NCBI GenBank assembly: GCA_035656635.1
Contig: DASRSD010000104.1
Location: 1-45,397 of the forward strand
Length of the DNA stretch: 45,397 bases
Source: Pirellulales bacterium
GTDB taxonomy: Bacteria > Planctomycetota > Planctomycetia > Pirellulales > JADZDJ01
Direction: 5' to 3'
The position numbers were made by a program, and so were the translations under genes. Positions within the stretch are counted from its first letter, which is position 1, and every line of letters begins with the position of its first letter. The notes below the pieces were generated by a model. The model searched no databases and was not told where the DNA came from. It worked only from the letters and a program-made list of their open reading frames with translations. Positions 9,722 to 17,771 of this stretch are shown here, piece after piece.

Positions 9722-9814
9722 AGCGGCTGCGACTACATTTTTTCACCGGCAGTAGTTGGTCAGTTTGAAATGTAGAGGCGGCCGGGCACCGACCGAAGGT
9801 TGGTCGCAGCCGCT
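9722..9814. repeat. Long inverted repeat element
   Basis: Two perfect 12-bp arms, AGCGGCTGCGAC (9722-9733) and GTCGCAGCCGCT (9803-9814), enclose a second pair (CTACATTT and AAATGTAG), so the single strand could fold into a branched hairpin. A similar dyad of GGCTGGGCACAGCTGTCGCTAC type follows at ~9838. This looks like a REP/MITE-like intergenic element rather than a terminator, since no T-run follows. Confidence 0.5.
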
Positions 9815-10119
9815 GACGCGCCAATCGCTGAAAAAACGGCTGGGCACAGCTGTCGCTACATCCTGATCGATTAAACTGACCCACAACCTCACCGGTGCTT
9901 TCCGGGTTTCGTAGCGGGCGGGCGGAAGTTGCCGCAGCCGCTGCCCACGGATAGATGCTGCTTGAACCCTCGGAAGGGATGGACGTGGCCCGGAACAAAA
10001 ACAGCGGGCAGTGCTTCGCCCTTAGTTTGGTCGAAGCGCTGCCCGCCGAAACACACAAATTCAGAAAGTACGGCCCCTTGCCCGGGGAGAGGGCAGGGCC
10101 GCGAGAGCTTTTTACTTCA

Positions 10120-11145
10120 TTATTTCCGACGACGGGCGGCCCCAATCAAACCGACCAAACTCAAGCCGGCCAACAGCAATGCCGAGGGCTCGGGAACGAC
10201 GGTTAACTGGCCCGTCGTTTGGCTGAATTGGTAGTCCACGCCATTGGCGACTTCGTCCCAAATGCCGCCGCCATCATTGTTAAAGCCTGTCACGGTAAAC
10301 GTACCGGTAAAGGTTTGGGTAGTCGCGGCTGCGACTGACCAAATATCGCCGGGGGTGTTGTCGGCGCCGGCCAGATTGAAGTTAAACGCGCCATCGTAGG
10401 TAGCGATGCCAGTCAAAGTGGTGAAGACCGAGTTATTGACTCCATTGGCGCCGATGACAAAATTCAACACGCCTGTGCTGTCCAACTCAAAGCGGGGGAC
10501 GTTGGTTCCCAAGCCATCATTTTGTTCCGTGAGGTTAATGCTGCCGGTATATGTGTTGGCGCCGTTCGTAAAGTGTACGGTTCGCGCCACATCAGTATTG
10601 CCCGGAGAGTCAATGATCACGGTTGCTGAGCCGCTAACCAACGACTGAATGTAGGTCGGGCCTTGAGCGTCAATGATTCCGCCATTGATGAGCAAGTTCC
10701 CCGCCAGCGCGAAGAAATCGGCGCTACCACTTCCATGGCGAATGAACCCATTGGGATTCAAGGTCAAGTTATTGACGGTGATCACGTTGGGAGTTGCGGC
10801 GGAACCGCCGGTACCCTTCCAAATGATCGCCTGATTGGCGGGAGTTACAACAGCGGCAACGCCGGTGATCGTCAGTGAATTTCCAGCAAAACTGAAGTTG
10901 CCCGCAGACGACGGAGTTCGCAGCAGCTGACCACGAACGGGAGTAGTGGGCGAGTTGAGGTTGGTGTAGTCGTTCGCCGCTGCCGGGGCGTTCGAATCAC
11001 TCCAATGCCCGGCGGTATTGAAGGAGGTTGTGCCGACCGCATCGTCAGCGGTCATGTTAATGACGGACGCCTGCGATGAAAGAACAAAACCGAAAAGTCC
11101 GACCACCAGAACGGCGATCGCCAACGAAATGCGAGAGATGGACAT
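10120..11145 (-). CDS. Secreted PEP-CTERM protein, probable beta-strand-rich (autotransporter-like) fold
   Basis: 341 residues from the ATG at 11145 (MSISRISLAIAV), chosen because the neighbour paralogue starts the same way and an AGGGGA ribosome site lies just upstream. Signal peptide ~1-26 (cleavage after SQA-S). The mature part is Gly/Asn/Thr-rich with motifs such as NVITVNNLTLNPNG and NGANTYTGSINLTEQ, which resemble the beta-strand repeats of autotransporter-type passenger regions. The tail is VVPEPSALLLAGLSLVGLIGAARRRK, a textbook PEP-CTERM signal. Function unknown. Confidence 0.7.
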   Translation of the reverse strand: MSISRISLAIAVLVVGLFGFVLSSQASVINMTADDAVGTTSFNTAGHWSDSNAPAAANDYTNLNSPTTPVRGQLLRTPSSAGNFSFAGNSLTITGVAAVVTPANQAIIWKGTGGSAATPNVITVNNLTLNPNGFIRHGSGSADFFALAGNLLINGGIIDAQGPTYIQSLVSGSATVIIDSPGNTDVARTVHFTNGANTYTGSINLTEQNDGLGTNVPRFELDSTGVLNFVIGANGVNNSVFTTLTGIATYDGAFNFNLAGADNTPGDIWSVAAATTQTFTGTFTVTGFNNDGGGIWDEVANGVDYQFSQTTGQLTVVPEPSALLLAGLSLVGLIGAARRRK

Positions 11146-11249
11146 TAGCAAATTCCCCTGAAAACTTAAGTTGATCCTCTCAGTAGCTTTCCTCTACTTT
11201 GTGAAAGCTTGTGTGTCGCCTCTTCACAGCTCCACGATGCAAGCTTAGT
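11143..11249 (-). repeat. 5' leader repeat, copy 1
   Basis: About 105 bp upstream of, and including, the start of the PEP-CTERM gene at 11145 are almost identical to 12220-12326, upstream of the neighbouring PEP-CTERM gene. The shared block contains the ribosome site, GTGAA...TTCAC and AGTAG...CTACT short stems, and two AAGCTT sites. Confidence 0.8.
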
Positions 11250-11316
11250 GGTTATGGATTCAAAAAACCCCCAATCTTGCCCGGAAATAGGGAAGGATCG
11301 CGAGTTTCTTCTCTCG

Positions 11317-12222
11317 CTATTTCCGGCGACGAGCCGCGCCGATCAAACCGACCAGGCCCAAGCCGGCCAGAATCAACGTCGACGGTTCCGGCACGGCAGT
11401 CAGGCTGAATTCAGCCACGCTGCCATTCAACTTATTGGAGCCAAAAGCGATCCCGGTAATGGCGGAAGCGCCCGATGGATTGGCAGCCAGTTGGAGTGGT
11501 CCACCGCCTGTGGGTGTTACGCCGTCAACAAGCCAACTAATGGACCAAGGCGATGTCGTCGTATCAAGGATGATATCGACATCATGATATGCGCCCGTGG
11601 TGACCGAACCATTGACAAGATTGACCTTTTGATTCCCAGTCCCGTTGCCCTGAAACGCCTGCACCGCGCCGGTGCCTTTCATGATGATAAGGCCGGTTGA
11701 GTTATCGTTCGACAGCGCTTGGCCCCAAGTGTTGTGATTATTTAGTGCCGCGGGGACAAATGCCATGCCCAGCCAGTTGCCGGTTGTGGCCGGCGTTTCA
11801 GTTCCTGAATTGCTGTGCATGTGCAGATCGTAAATAAAGCCGTCGCCAGGATCCGGCGTGAAGGGGAGGAAAACGTTGCCGATTTGATTGGCGTCGTCTG
11901 CGCCATTAGTCGTCGTGGCGCCGGTAATGTTTGCGAATGTCGTTCCCAAGCCTGTGTTCGCGCCACCGCTAACGGTCCACAGCGCGTCGGTTGCGGTACT
12001 CGGAATTCCAAGATTCGCTGACGTAGCGGAAACATATGTGGCGCCGGCCGTGCCGCCATCAATACCGTTGGCTGTATCGGGCGTTCTACCGTTGATGGTG
12101 GTGGCAGCAGTGCCATCGAACAAATCGTCGTAGATGATGTCGGTCGCCAAAGCAGAACGGGCGATGCCGAATAGGCCAATCGCAAAGAGCGCGATCGCCA
12201 AAGAAGCGCGTGAGATGGACAT
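11317..12222 (-). CDS. Secreted PEP-CTERM protein with LamG/concanavalin-like domain
   Basis: 301 residues. Signal peptide MSISRASLAIALFAIGLFGIARSALA, then a mature domain starting DIIYDDLFDGT. The domain has alternating strands (NWLGMAFVPA, YHDVDIILDTTTSPWSISWLVDG) typical of LamG/concanavalin A-like jelly-roll proteins, and the PEP-CTERM tail VPEPSTLILAGLGLVGLIGAARRRK. The N- and C-terminal sorting regions are nearly identical to those of the neighbour (10120-11145), while the middle differs. This suggests duplication with replacement or strong divergence of the passenger. Confidence 0.7.
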   Translation of the reverse strand: MSISRASLAIALFAIGLFGIARSALATDIIYDDLFDGTAATTINGRTPDTANGIDGGTAGATYVSATSANLGIPSTATDALWTVSGGANTGLGTTFANITGATTTNGADDANQIGNVFLPFTPDPGDGFIYDLHMHSNSGTETPATTGNWLGMAFVPAALNNHNTWGQALSNDNSTGLIIMKGTGAVQAFQGNGTGNQKVNLVNGSVTTGAYHDVDIILDTTTSPWSISWLVDGVTPTGGGPLQLAANPSGASAITGIAFGSNKLNGSVAEFSLTAVPEPSTLILAGLGLVGLIGAARRRK

Positions 12223-12326
12223 TCGCAGACTCCCCTGAAAACTTAAGTTGTTCCTCTCGGTAGCTTTCCTCTACTTTGTGAAAGCTTGTGTGTCGCCTCT
12301 TCACAGCTCCACGATGCAAGCTTAAA
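12220..12326 (-). repeat. 5' leader repeat, copy 2
   Basis: Second copy of the ~105-bp leader described at 11143-11249, ending at the start codon of the LamG-like PEP-CTERM gene. Only scattered substitutions separate the copies, mostly near the start codon. Confidence 0.8.
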
Positions 12327-12629
12327 GGTAATGCGTGCGCTTAAGTGCACGTCAAAATGTTGAATGCGAAGTTTCCTACTGGGAATAATGTTTTTTCCAA
12401 CCGTGCTCTTAATGTAATTAGCGGCTACAACCATGTCCACTGTTTGGCGTTGAGATTTTACGTTTTTTTAATGTGTTTTTTGACATGCGGAGTGGACTGA
12501 TGTGGGTGGCCAAGCCGGCTGCCTGAATGACCTGCTGCACTCCCGGGTAAGCCGTGGCTTTGTGGCAGCCATCTCTAGATCAGTGGGGAGGCAAAGGATG
12601 CCCCCTGAGGTGGCTTCCGGCAAGCCAAA
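12327..12629. other. Intergenic region, AT-rich half with possible promoter
   Basis: No gene is seen. The left half is AT-rich with T-runs (TTTACGTTTTTTTAATG near 12456) and holds the palindrome at 12335-12350. The right half, beyond the stop of the lipoprotein gene, holds a GGCTT-ccggc-AAGCC stem at ~12611-12625 without a T-run. Confidence 0.35.
12335..12350. promoter_or_regulatory. 16-bp near-perfect palindrome upstream of leader copy 2
   Basis: GTGCGCTTAAGTGCAC is symmetrical except for one base pair and abuts TTGACG on the minus strand, which could be a -35 hexamer; the -10 (TTACCT region) is weak. It may be an operator for the downstream PEP-CTERM gene. It is absent from the copy 1 leader. 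Confidence 0.3.
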
Positions 12630-13061
12630 TTACTTGCTTTCCAGCTTAAAATCGTGCTGGTTGGAGCCTTCTTGAACATCTAACGTCAAGACGGATTCCA
12701 AGTTATATTTCGCCGGAACCGTCTCGGGGGGCACGATGCCGCCGGAGGTATCCACGCCCGGTGGAATGTGGCCCGGCTCGAAGACCTTCGGGGCCGAGAT
12801 GGCTACTTGATACTTATTCACCACCACATGCTTCAGCTCGTATTGTCCGTTTTGAATGCCCGCGCCCGCCGAGGGAGTTTTTCCATCGATGGCGGTAACG
12901 ATCACGCTTCCGATAACGACGGGTTTGCCGTCGAGGGTTACCTGGCCGTTGACATCGCCGGTGGCGGGCCCTCGATTGCAACCGCAGCAAGCGCTGGCCG
13001 TTACCAACAATGCGCAGGCGAATGGGAACGATCGGTGGATCATGTGGTTTGCTAAGGTCAT
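12630..13061 (-). CDS. Small lipoprotein with carboxypeptidase-regulatory-like beta-sandwich
   Basis: 143 residues from the ATG at 13061, which overlaps the TGA of the upstream DUF1559 gene (ATGA), so translation is probably coupled. A hydrophobic signal ends in SACCGC, a lipobox-like site, and is followed by [27 protein letters not shown]. This opening is typical of the small transthyretin/carboxypeptidase-regulatory-like proteins that planctomycetes often place next to DUF1559 genes. Role unknown; likely exported and lipid-anchored. Confidence 0.75.
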   Translation of the reverse strand: MTLANHMIHRSFPFACALLVTASACCGCNRGPATGDVNGQVTLDGKPVVIGSVIVTAIDGKTPSAGAGIQNGQYELKHVVVNKYQVAISAPKVFEPGHIPPGVDTSGGIVPPETVPAKYNLESVLTLDVQEGSNQHDFKLESK

Positions 13062-14203
13062 TGGATGCCGCTTTGGTCTTGTGATTCCCAATTGGTCGAG
13101 ACGCCGCCGAACGTGGTGTTCCAGCCGTCAATGGTGCTTAACGCGGCCCAAACGCCGCCGGTAATGGTTTCAGAAAAAAAGTGTACCGAACCATCCGCCA
13201 TGGCTGCATTCACGCCGCCGACGTGGAAGCTACGGGCTGCATGATAAATTCCGTTAGTGGCATTGGCGTTGGTGCACGGGATAAACGGATACTTGCTGTT
13301 CGTCGTTGGATCGCAATACATGGGAGTGCCCAGAGGGTTAACCTTCAGCGTATCGGGAATCGAACTGTTTGGAGTCAGATAGTTTACCGCGGCCCCTGTC
13401 ATGCCAGCAGTCGTCATAAACAAAGCGGTGCCGTCGTCATTGAGGATATCTCCACGATGATCGGCAGCATTATCTTCGGGAAACATGATGCATTCAGACA
13501 TCACCATGGTCTTCGATGTGCCGTCGAGAATGTCCTTCAGCGCGACTTTGCGAGGCAGATTGCGGGAGTTAAAGTCGCTGAATCCAAAGGGGCCGTGAAA
13601 TTGAAACATCGGTTGGCTGGTGTTTACAGTGACCGTCGGGTATCCAACGGGCCCCCAATTGAGCACATAGTTGCCGCGAGAGCGAGGAAAAGGACCGGGA
13701 GAAGGATCAACCAGGCCAGCCCAGGCGGGCCCACCGCGGTCACTTGGACAAAAATAAACGGCTACAGGGGTGGCACACGGGCCGCCACGCGTGCCAGCCG
13801 GGGTGTTAATGATGTTGGGGGGCATGTAATAGGGTGTGGTCAAACTATATTGCTGAGAAAGCGCCTTTTCTTCAATGTACGGCCAAAGTTCCGGCGGCCA
13901 GCCCTGCCGATTTTGAACACCGGCGATCGTGGGAGCATAGCAGGCATACGGCAACACTTTTCTCGTATCGTGATACAGTTGAATCGACAAGCCCCATTGC
14001 TTGAGGTTGTTAGTGCAACCGCTGCGGCGAGCGGCTTCGCGCGCAGCCTGCACGGCGGGCAACAACAGGGCAATCAAAATGCCGATAATGGCGATGACGA
14101 CCAACAGCTCGACCAGCGTGAAGGCCGTACGGGACCGTGAGCCGTAGGCGCCAGTTGGATGACGCATTGGCGATTGGTAACAATTGGCAGCAGGTGCGTT
14201 CAT
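13058..14203 (-). CDS. DUF1559 domain protein with type IV pilin-like N-terminus
   Basis: 381 residues from the ATG at 14203, which has GGAG upstream at 12-base spacing; the frame is open to 14266. The leader ends RTA and is followed by [33 protein letters not shown]. This is the methylation-type prepilin helix, with Ala instead of Gly before the Phe. The C-terminal [19 protein letters not shown] is the diagnostic H-x-G-G...DGSVH motif of DUF1559 (SBP_bac_10). These are secreted, very abundant proteins in planctomycetes with no settled role. Confidence 0.9.
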   Translation of the reverse strand: MNAPAANCYQSPMRHPTGAYGSRSRTAFTLVELLVVIAIIGILIALLLPAVQAAREAARRSGCTNNLKQWGLSIQLYHDTRKVLPYACYAPTIAGVQNRQGWPPELWPYIEEKALSQQYSLTTPYYMPPNIINTPAGTRGGPCATPVAVYFCPSDRGGPAWAGLVDPSPGPFPRSRGNYVLNWGPVGYPTVTVNTSQPMFQFHGPFGFSDFNSRNLPRKVALKDILDGTSKTMVMSECIMFPEDNAADHRGDILNDDGTALFMTTAGMTGAAVNYLTPNSSIPDTLKVNPLGTPMYCDPTTNSKYPFIPCTNANATNGIYHAARSFHVGGVNAAMADGSVHFFSETITGGVWAALSTIDGWNTTFGGVSTNWESQDQSGIQ

Positions 14204-14605
14204 AGATTTTGATTGCTCCACAAGCGAAAATCGGCGCGCCCCACATACGTGGCCCACGTCCACCATCCGCGCGCAGACAAACCTTCATGAATAAACGCCG
14301 CTGTAAAAGCGCCTGCTCACAAAACCCCCACGGAGACAAGCGTAAGCGGCGTGCCGCAACCCGATCGGCCAGCCGCTAAGAAAAGATACGGCCAGCCGAC
14401 TCTGTCCTTATCATAGCAACAGGCGGCGAACGAGAAAATGAGATTTTCGTATGCAAGAGTAATTTTTTTTACTCGGCGCCAAAAAGAGACCTCCGGCCAT
14501 TGGCGAGGGAAAATAAGGTCAGCGCGGCGTATTCTGGAACGGCCGGCAAGATAATTGACCGAGCCGGTTACCCAATAGAAGTTCGGAAATTTGGCCGAGG
14601 CGGTT
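14204..14605. other. Intergenic region with extended -10 promoter and AT-rich palindrome
   Basis: No gene is seen in ~400 bases. On the minus strand TGCTATGAT (14410-14418) is an extended -10 candidate for the DUF1559 gene. About 50 bp further upstream lies a perfect 18-bp palindrome, GAGTAA-T6-TTACTC (14457-14474), which could be an operator or a short hairpin. Confidence 0.35.
14410..14474 (-). promoter_or_regulatory. Candidate promoter and upstream palindrome of the DUF1559 gene
   Basis: Extended -10 TGCTATGAT at 14418-14410 (minus strand) with the GAGTAAaaaaaaTTACTC dyad centred near -60. The placement would suit an activator site, but this rests on a single example. Confidence 0.3.
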
Positions 14606-15928
14606 TTAACCCTCCTTTTGGGTCGGCTGGAGATGTTGTTGCAGAAATTTGAGGAACACAACCCAATCGGCAGGCAGCGTGCCATGGCCGCCGGCGTGCA
14701 TGTAATAGCCCATGGTGTGCAAAATTGGCTCGCCGGCAACGGGCATTTGGTCCGTGTCGAGCCCTTGCTTGCCCAGCAGCTTATAAACGGGCCCGGCCGC
14801 CACGGCAGCTAGAAATTCGCCCTTGGGATCAGACCAGCGATCGGTATCGCCCGTTTGCAGCAGCACAGGGCGCGGCGCAATCAGTGCCAGGAGCAGGTGG
14901 GAATCGACCGGAAACTGGTCGACTTTGTCGGCCCACTTTTGGTAGTTCGCGCAGAACTGGTACGGGTAGCGCGTAGGGGCCACCAAATGAGCAATGGTTT
15001 CGCCATAATTGCGGCGGCTTAATGCCGCGCCCCCTTCGCCGGAACAACTGGCAATGACCAAGGCGAAGCGTGGATCGTGGGCGGCGGTCCAGAGGACGGT
15101 TTTGCCCAGCCGCGAAACTCCCATCAGTGCCACGCGCTTGGCATCCACGCCAGCATCGGTTTCTAAATAATCCAAGGCGCGGCTTAAACCCCAGGCCCAC
15201 GCGCCGATGGAACCCCATTCGTCGGGCGCCGGCTGGGTTTGCCCTGACTTGAGATACAGACTGCGCACACCGGAGCCAATCGCACCCAAGGCATCCGGAT
15301 CGATATCGGCGTAATTCACGGTGGCAATTCCGAAACCTTTTTCCACAAGCGGCACAACGTTCAAGCTTCCAAATCGCCGGCCGTTGGAGGCCGGCACGCG
15401 CTTATTCTGCTGCCGATCCCAAATTTCGCCCTCTTTCACGCCCGGATCGTTTACCGCCAGGTTATTGGCCGTGAAGCCGGCATTCAGCAACAAGGGAACC
15501 GGCTGCTTGGCATCGGCCGGCAAATAGATGAGCAAATCCATTTTTGGCCCGGCCTTGTCTTTGGAGAAATAGATGGTCACTTGCCGACGGAGAGCTTTTC
15601 CATCAAATGCCGGGGTGCCTGCATCGAAGACATCGAAGCTCATCTCAGCCGGGCGCTCCGGGCTTTTGCCGAATTGGTTTTCTTCAAACAGCTTGACAAT
15701 TTCCGGACGCCGCTTGGCGAACCAGGTGTTTGCATCCGCGACTTTCTGTCCGTCGGCTAGTTGCAGCGGATCGGGCAAAGAATATTCGCCGACTTTGGAT
15801 TCGGTGTAATTGGCCGGAATGCCAGCCACATTTCCATCCGGGGCATCGGCAACTTGCCCTGAAGCGCCGGCAGAAGAAAGCCCGACGGAAATCAACGCGG
15901 CGAATAAAAGCCGATTGGCAAGCTTCAT
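14606..15928 (-). CDS. CE15-family 4-O-methyl-glucuronoyl methylesterase, secreted
   Basis: 440 residues from the ATG at 15928 with a GGGGG ribosome site 7 bases upstream; signal peptide MKLANRLLFAALISVGLSSAGASG. The alpha/beta-hydrolase domain shows the CE15 nucleophile motif GVSRLGK (S272), the Glu in CSGEGG (E298) and the His in HAGGHG (H415), all in the expected order. The family cleaves esters between lignin alcohols and the glucuronic acid side chains of glucuronoxylan. It adjoins xylR and shares the locus with GH67 and GH10 enzymes, which supports that role. It is a paralogue of the central module of the 36390-39884 protein. Confidence 0.88.
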   Translation of the reverse strand: MKLANRLLFAALISVGLSSAGASGQVADAPDGNVAGIPANYTESKVGEYSLPDPLQLADGQKVADANTWFAKRRPEIVKLFEENQFGKSPERPAEMSFDVFDAGTPAFDGKALRRQVTIYFSKDKAGPKMDLLIYLPADAKQPVPLLLNAGFTANNLAVNDPGVKEGEIWDRQQNKRVPASNGRRFGSLNVVPLVEKGFGIATVNYADIDPDALGAIGSGVRSLYLKSGQTQPAPDEWGSIGAWAWGLSRALDYLETDAGVDAKRVALMGVSRLGKTVLWTAAHDPRFALVIASCSGEGGAALSRRNYGETIAHLVAPTRYPYQFCANYQKWADKVDQFPVDSHLLLALIAPRPVLLQTGDTDRWSDPKGEFLAAVAAGPVYKLLGKQGLDTDQMPVAGEPILHTMGYYMHAGGHGTLPADWVVFLKFLQQHLQPTQKEG

Positions 15929-16079
15929 TGGTGAACCCCCTTTTCGATTCAGAATGACTGCCAAAGTCAAACGCAGCCCGACGCCCCAGGCCGCGGCAGC
16001 CAATCCTATCATACCGCCATCCAAAGATCATCCTGCCCGAGAAAGAAGGGGAAAATGGCATCCGTCACAACCGCGCGAC

Positions 16080-17240
16080 TCATCCGTGACGGTGCCGGCG
16101 TCGATATTCGCTGGGCGTAATGCTAAATCGCTTTTTGAAGGCCACGCTCAGGTATTCGCCATGGTGAAAACCCGCCTGGTCGGCTACGGCGGCCAGCGGC
16201 AGGGCCGTCTCGCTGAGCAGCTTAGTAACGCGCTGAAATTGCATGCGCAGAATTTCATCGTGCGGCGAATATCCAAGCAGCTTTTTGAAGCGATGCTCCA
16301 GCACGCGGCGCGAGAGCGGAACCACCTTCAGAATGTCGTCCACGTTGATTCCTTCGCACGCATGCTCGCGAATAAAGTGCATGGCCTGGGAAATATCGTG
16401 GTCGGGCACCGCGAGAACATCGCTCGATTGCCGCGTGGCAATGCCCAACGGAGCGATTTTTAGCGAATGCGTCCGGGGTGTTTTTCCTGACATTAACTGG
16501 GCCAACATGCGGGCCGCTTCGTAACCGGTGCTGTGGGTGTTGGGAATGACGCTGGAAAGGGGCGGATCTGCCAGATTGCAAAGCATTTCGTCATTGTCCA
16601 CGCTCACCACGGCCATTTCGTCCGGTACGGCCACCCCAATCCGATGGCAAACGTCCAACAACTGCTGGCCGCGCACATCGTAGGCGGCCATGACGCCGAC
16701 CGGCTTGGGAAGCTGACGAATCCAAGCAACCAGCTGTTTTTCCTCCTCCGCCAAATTCATGGGCAACCGTCGATGCGGTTGTGGCCGAAACACGCTGCAC
16801 ACGCCGCCGCCTTGCTTGGTGATCCGCACAAATTCTTCCTGCCTCCACATCGACCAATGGAATTGGTTGTTGCCGACAAAGCCGAAGTTCTTGAAACCCC
16901 GATCCAGCAAATGCTCTGCGGCCAACTTGGCCATTGCAGCATCGTCCGTTTCGACCCACGGAATTTCCGGCATAATGCGCGCGGCGCTTACATCCACCAC
17001 CGGCAAGCCGGTTTTGACCATGGCTTGCGCAATGCGGCGATTTTCAATGCGGGCAATAATTCCGTCCCCCTGCAAATTATCGAGCACCCATTTGGGGGCC
17101 GGGTCGCCGCGGCCTTGTTCGGTTAAAAAGGTTGACCACGGACCGTGCTCTTGAATGTAGGCATAAATGCCACGGACCAATTCCCGCGAATAAGAATTCG
17201 AAGTTTCGATCAGCAAAACCACCCGCGGTCGATGCTTCAT
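16080..17240 (-). CDS. xylR: XylR-type regulator (periplasmic-binding-like sensor + AraC HTH)
   Basis: 386 residues, close to the 392 of E. coli XylR. Residues ~5-265 are a LacI/periplasmic-binding type sugar sensor (RVVLLIETSNSYSRELVRGI at the start; MAVVSVDNDEMLCNLADPPLSSV later). Residues ~283-386 are an AraC-type double helix-turn-helix (HFIREHACEGINVDDIL...AGFHHGEYLSVAFKKRFSITPSEYRRR). By homology it binds xylose and activates xylose/xylan genes. It lies divergently from the GH10 gene at 17772 and upstream of the CE15 gene on the same strand (152 bases), so it is placed to control both. Direct repeats with two-turn spacing lie ~75-100 bp upstream of its start. Confidence 0.85.
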   Translation of the reverse strand: MKHRPRVVLLIETSNSYSRELVRGIYAYIQEHGPWSTFLTEQGRGDPAPKWVLDNLQGDGIIARIENRRIAQAMVKTGLPVVDVSAARIMPEIPWVETDDAAMAKLAAEHLLDRGFKNFGFVGNNQFHWSMWRQEEFVRITKQGGGVCSVFRPQPHRRLPMNLAEEEKQLVAWIRQLPKPVGVMAAYDVRGQQLLDVCHRIGVAVPDEMAVVSVDNDEMLCNLADPPLSSVIPNTHSTGYEAARMLAQLMSGKTPRTHSLKIAPLGIATRQSSDVLAVPDHDISQAMHFIREHACEGINVDDILKVVPLSRRVLEHRFKKLLGYSPHDEILRMQFQRVTKLLSETALPLAAVADQAGFHHGEYLSVAFKKRFSITPSEYRRRHRHG

Positions 17241-17241
17241 A

Positions 17242-17341
17242 GAGATTTCGCGGCAGAAGTAATTGTTGGGGGGCTGACCCGCAAAATCGCGTGAAGCCGC
17301 CTACGGTAATATATCTCAAACTAATAACGCGAAATCTCAAA
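17242..17341. promoter_or_regulatory. Candidate XylR (AraC-type) binding sites upstream of xylR
   Basis: ATCTCAAA occurs as a direct repeat at 17313-17320 and 17334-17341, exactly 21 bp apart (two helical turns), the usual geometry of AraC/XylR half-sites. The inner copy belongs to CGCGAAATCTC (17328-17338), whose perfect 11-bp inverted copy GAGATTTCGCG sits at 17242-17252, just before the xylR start codon. On the minus strand a TATATT (-10-like) lies beside the outer half-site. Together these suggest autoregulation or looping; this is inference from geometry. Confidence 0.45.
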
Positions 17342-17602
17342 TGCAAGGCGCTGGGCGCGGCGGGACTGGCGGCCGGTGGCGGTCGCCTAATTCAGCGTGT
17401 TTTTGCCGCATTTTTTGGGCGATTCTTGCACGGCCACTAGAGCAGGCGGCCGCGGACGCCGCAAGGGGAAAAATATCAAAAGCAATGATCAGGGCATTCG
17501 CAGGCAGTGATCTTGGCAGATTCATGGGGGACGATGGTATTCAATCGGCTGCGTTTTTGCACGACGGACGGCTGGCAATCGCTGAGAAAGCTACGACGCA
17601 AC

Positions 17603-17617
17603 TTAGGCTACGCCTAA
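17603..17617. promoter_or_regulatory. 15-bp palindrome upstream of the GH10 promoter
   Basis: TTAGGC-TAC-GCCTAA is perfectly symmetrical and lies 31 bp upstream of the -35 hexamer of the xylanase promoter, in a typical activator position. Confidence 0.35.
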
Positions 17618-17648
17618 TTTGGAGGACAGACGCACTCTCGCCAATTTG

Positions 17649-17677
17649 TTGTGAATTTTCTCACTACATATTACAAT
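17649..17677 (+). promoter_or_regulatory. Sigma-70-type promoter of the GH10 gene
   Basis: -35 TTGTGA (17649-17654) and -10 TACAAT (17672-17677) are separated by exactly 17 bp. Transcription would start near 17684, about 88 nt before the start codon. Confidence 0.55.
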
Positions 17678-17771
17678 GCCGGGGGCCGAGCGACTGCATT
17701 ATCGACTCGGGCCAAAGGGGGCTGCCTTGGGCTTTGAGCCGCAAGGCTGCATTCTAGAGACGGAGGCTTCG

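Larger units (their letters stand above)
9595..10119. other. 525-base intergenic region carrying a promoter, a long inverted repeat and a REP-like fragment
   Basis: No gene is supported here. From right to left on the minus strand it holds the 3' flank of the PEP-CTERM gene, with a partial CCCGGGGAGAGGGC repeat at ~10088-10101. Then comes a dyad-symmetric element at 9722-9814 with a related stretch up to ~9890, and finally an extended -10 promoter for the BNR gene. The region around 9750-9890 also holds short inverted copies of a GTTGGTCAGTTT-like motif (AAACTGACCCACAAC at ~9873). Confidence 0.4.
17241..17771. other. Divergent regulatory region between xylR and the GH10 gene
   Basis: 531 bases without a convincing gene; short open frames here have no family resemblance. 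It contains candidate XylR sites near the xylR side, a 15-bp palindrome (TTAGGC-TAC-GCCTAA, 17603-17617) and a good sigma-70 promoter for the xylanase on the plus side. Confidence 0.5.

Noticed and set aside
11143-12326. CTGAGAGGAT in the PEP-CTERM leaders resembling part of a thiamine riboswitch
   Set aside because: The rest of the THI-box (GGGGTGCC, GAACCTGAT) is missing and the genes are unrelated to thiamine.
13181-14140. 319-codon open frame opposite the DUF1559 gene
   Set aside because: Antisense shadow without recognisable features.
17549-17566. CGTTTTTGCA-N3-CGGA near the first xylanase as a third copy of the shared operator
   Set aside because: The core matches but there is no dyad and no adjacent promoter hexamers; a 10-mer match can occur by chance in this window.
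17341-17757. Open frame in the xylR-xylanase intergenic region
   Set aside because: No ribosome site or family resemblance, and it contains the promoter hexamers and palindrome of the xylanase gene.
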